Source of the DNA: Flavobacteriales bacterium
GTDB taxonomy: Bacteria; Bacteroidota; Bacteroidia; Flavobacteriales_F; PHOS-HE28
Assembly: GCA_016704485.1 (NCBI GenBank)
Contig: JADJAA010000001.1
Location: forward strand, 186,001-250,000
Reading direction: 5' to 3'
DNA: 64,000 nt
Every line of letters begins with the position of its first letter. Position 1 is the first letter of the stretch. Shown here piece by piece: positions 62,070 through 64,000 of this stretch. The notes beneath the pieces were generated by a model that saw only the letters and a program-made list of their open reading frames with translations, had not been told where the DNA came from and searched no databases. The translations under genes and the position numbers were made by a program.

Positions 62070-63000
62070 AGAATTCCCTAATGACCATATCCGCCTTACG
62101 TTCAAAGACTTGTGGCGAAACACCGGCCTTCCGCATGGCTTTCAGCGACGTCGCGCCATCTGATTTCGAAAGCTTTCTTCCTTCATCGTCCATTTCCAAC
62201 CGATGATGAAGAAAACGAACTTGCTCGAACTGTTCGAGACCTAATAGATCAGCGATATGAAGCTGGCAGGCAGTCGAGGCCAAGAGGTCCTTACCACGAA
62301 CGATCCATGTAATCCCTTGGTCCAGGTCATCGGCCAACGAGGCCAGTTGATAGGCAACCCGAGGCATCTCGTTGCCTACTGAACGTTGACGGATCACGGG
62401 GTCTCCCATAACGGATACCAGATCTACCAGTTCTGTTCTTCCGTTCAACCCATTGATCTCGATCATCGTTGGATCCATAACGTGAAGGCGCCAGGTGTTC
62501 TCTAGTGCTTCCAATGAATGACCGACTGATCTACACGTTCCGGGATACCTCCCTTCCGCATTATGCTCCTGTAGTTGCGACCGCGTACACGTACAGCCAT
62601 AGACAAGGCCCGTTGATCGCAATTCTTTCGCCATTAGGCCATAACGTTCCAATCGCATTTGCTGCGACCAATTCATTAAATGATCATCCGGACCGGTCGG
62701 GCCGCTCTGCCACTCGATCCCTAACCAATCCAATGAGCGGAAAATATCTTCCACATACTCCGTTCTCACGCGTTCCGCGTCCAGGTCATCTATTCGTAAG
62801 TGAATGCTGCTACCTAGAACTTGCGCAAGTTTCGATGTGATCAGGAAATTGATGGCGTTCCCAGCATGTAAGTAACCACTTGGTGTTGGTGCTATTCGCG
62901 TTCGACCACCACGCGGCAGGTCATGGTCTTCCAATTGAAAAGATGTGGTCTGGGGTGCCAAAGTGATGTGCCTATGGACAAGTAGAGCAAAGAACCACAC
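62059..63000 (-). CDS. Short glutamyl-tRNA synthetase-like protein (GluQ type)
   Basis: 313 residues containing only the class I catalytic domain: HIGH-region RIAPTPSGYLHAGNAINFLI, HLRIDDLDAERVRTEYVEDI, a zinc-knuckle-like CTCTRSQL with PGTCRS, WIVRGKDLLASTACQLHIAD, and KMSKS-type GRKLSKSDGATSL. The anticodon-binding domain of GluRS is missing. Related E. coli YadB attaches glutamate to queuosine in tRNA-Asp, which is the best guess for the role here. The start is uncertain: the frame opens with GTG at 63000, and the first about 30 residues look unconserved. Confidence 0.75.
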   Translation of the reverse strand: MWFFALLVHRHITLAPQTTSFQLEDHDLPRGGRTRIAPTPSGYLHAGNAINFLITSKLAQVLGSSIHLRIDDLDAERVRTEYVEDIFRSLDWLGIEWQSGPTGPDDHLMNWSQQMRLERYGLMAKELRSTGLVYGCTCTRSQLQEHNAEGRYPGTCRSVGHSLEALENTWRLHVMDPTMIEINGLNGRTELVDLVSVMGDPVIRQRSVGNEMPRVAYQLASLADDLDQGITWIVRGKDLLASTACQLHIADLLGLEQFEQVRFLHHRLEMDDEGRKLSKSDGATSLKAMRKAGVSPQVFERKADMVIREFFSP

Positions 63001-63078
63001 TGAAACTCTTCAGATGTAAACTTCTGAAGCCCTTGCCTTTGCGTGTCTGGAGAATCAGCCAGATCGCAGCTAAGAATG

Positions 63079-63163
63079 TACCCGGGGCGGGACTTGAACC
63101 CGCACAGCCCTTACGGACCAAGGGATTTTAAGTCCCTCGTGTCTACCATTTCACCACCCGGGT
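63079..63163 (-). tRNA. tRNA-Leu (anticodon UAA)
   Basis: 85 bases, class II. Acceptor arms ACCCGGG and CCCGGGT pair fully; anticodon stem-loop AGGGA-CTTAAAA-TCCCT gives UAA; long variable arm; T-arm GCGGG-TTCAAGT-CCCGC. The 3' CCA is not encoded. Confidence 0.96.
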
Positions 63164-63200
63164 AAGGGGTATTCGCTAGAAAGACCAACGAACAACGGTC

Positions 63201-63234
63201 AAAAATAACGATGCCCCCCATTTCGGGAGGCATC
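63201..63234 (-). terminator. Intrinsic terminator between tRNA-Gly and tRNA-Leu
   Basis: On the minus strand GATGCCTCCCGAAATGGGGGGCATC folds into a strong stem with loop near GAAAT, then GTTATTTTTG follows. It starts one base after the tRNA-Gly CCA end. Confidence 0.7.
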
Positions 63235-63310
<76 letters not shown>

Positions 63311-63379
63311 AATACGATCACTTTGGCAACTTGCCGCCGCGAATTGGGCTGCAAATATAGCATGTCTTTTTATTTCCGA

Positions 63380-64000
63380 TCACACCTTGCTCAACTTTGA
63401 CTTCTTTGGATGGACCAATCGCTTGATCTCATTCAACTTTAGTAACGCCTCTACCGGTGTAAGCGTGTCAATATCAAGGCTCGTGATCTCATCCCTGATC
63501 CTTTCCAGCGCAGGATCATCCAACTGGAAAATGCTCAACTGCAGCTCTCGGCCCATTCCTTCTATGTCCTTTGGAACAACGTGTGGACCGGTCCGATCAT
63601 CATTCCCACCTAAATTTCCAGCATGGCTTTTCTCCAAATGTGACAATACTTTCTTAGCACGGAGAATTACCCTTTTGGGCATGCCGGCCATCTCGGCAAC
63701 ATGGATCCCAAAGCTTCTATCGCTACCTCCCGGTTCCAATGTTCGGAGGAACAACACTTTTCCATCGACTTCACGCACTGCAACATTGGCATTGCGGATC
63801 CTTGGGAATGTTGCGGCCATTTCATTCAACTCATGATAGTGCGTCGCAAAAAGCGTTTTCGGACGACCTACTTCCTCGTGCAAATACTCGGCAATTGCCC
63901 ATGCAATGGAGATACCATCATAGGTGCTTGTTCCCCGGCCGATCTCATCCAACAAGACCAATGACCGATCGCTCAAGTTATTGAGAATACTGGCCGTTTC
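63380..64000 (-). CDS. mutS: DNA mismatch repair protein MutS, C-terminal part (runs off the window)
   Basis: MutS recognises mismatches and signals repair through its ATPase. The 206 codons present cover the end of the ATPase domain: the Walker B region SLVLLDEIGRGTSTYDGISI, FATHYHELNEMA with the conserved His, GSDRSFGIHVAEMAGMPKRV, and the C-terminal helices used for dimerisation. The frame is open to base 64000, so the N-terminal two thirds lie outside. It follows the tRNA-Gly gene in the upstream direction on the same strand. Confidence 0.95.
   Translation of the reverse strand, partial: ETASILNNLSDRSLVLLDEIGRGTSTYDGISIAWAIAEYLHEEVGRPKTLFATHYHELNEMAATFPRIRNANVAVREVDGKVLFLRTLEPGGSDRSFGIHVAEMAGMPKRVILRAKKVLSHLEKSHAGNLGGNDDRTGPHVVPKDIEGMGRELQLSIFQLDDPALERIRDEITSLDIDTLTPVEALLKLNEIKRLVHPKKSKLSKV

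Noticed and set aside
63008..63029. Terminator after tRNA-Leu (stem CTTCAGA / TCTGAAG)
   Set aside because: The loop is eight bases and only three Ts follow on the minus strand; too weak to call.

Overview
The window comes from a member of the Bacteroidota, most likely a Flavobacteriales-type lineage (inference). The evidence is threefold. Several predicted secreted proteins end in type IX secretion system (T9SS) sorting domains, and there is a PorP/SprF-family protein. Perfect or near-perfect TAnnTTTG promoter -7 boxes, the Bacteroidota housekeeping type, lie just upstream of many genes. The gene content is also typical: DUF4290, GWxTD protein, RmuC, Asp-type MurA, and S14, S4 and L36 proteins without zinc cysteines.

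Layout. 1-9.4 kb (+): uracil-DNA glycosylase, an Omp85-like barrel, an L,D-transpeptidase, a frameshifted rmuC, a GWxTD lipoprotein, rlmB, and a T9SS cassette (stand-alone sorting domain, PorP/SprF, TPR/PD40 lipoprotein). 9.5-19.2 kb: a Bacteroidota hypothetical, a secreted M1 metallopeptidase, a carA-eno-membrane protein operon, and a secreted beta-propeller protein. 19.4-37.8 kb (-): one very long translation operon, rpsL-rpsG-fusA-rpsJ through the S10, spc and alpha clusters to rpoA-rplQ, with secY, map, infA and rpmJ included. 37.8-47.8 kb: a Fic-fold regulator with a palindromic operator, a secreted S51 peptidase, a frameshifted UvrD/PcrA helicase, DUF4290, a multi-pass membrane protein, murA and a TlpA-like thioredoxin. 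48-54.6 kb: a secreted M43 metalloprotease, a dead IS1182-type insertion sequence, an intergenic repeat, and grpE-dnaJ. 54.7-64 kb: a tricorn-like S41 protease, adenine deaminase, a lipoprotein, a second degenerate Fic-fold regulator, a GluQ-type synthetase, tRNA-Gly and tRNA-Leu, and the 3' part of mutS running off the window.

How the genes work together. The central block builds ribosomes, the core RNA polymerase alpha subunit and the Sec translocon. The secreted hydrolases share T9SS export, and the PorP/SprF cassette probably serves surface display. Cell-wall genes (L,D-transpeptidase, murA), DNA repair genes (ung, rmuC, pcrA, mutS) and chaperones (grpE, dnaJ) are ordinary housekeeping.

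The observations that stand out most are: two Fic-fold proteins that both lack the catalytic His but keep a C-terminal DNA-binding-like region, one of them behind a perfect palindrome at its own promoter; a DnaJ that has lost exactly one of its two zinc centres; a transposase whose catalytic motif is overwritten by a perfect hairpin; IS ends that fold as inward-facing terminators; a minimal T9SS cargo that is nearly all sorting domain; and single-base frameshifts in two core genes, which may be assembly errors. No CRISPR array, prophage or recognisable defence island was seen.
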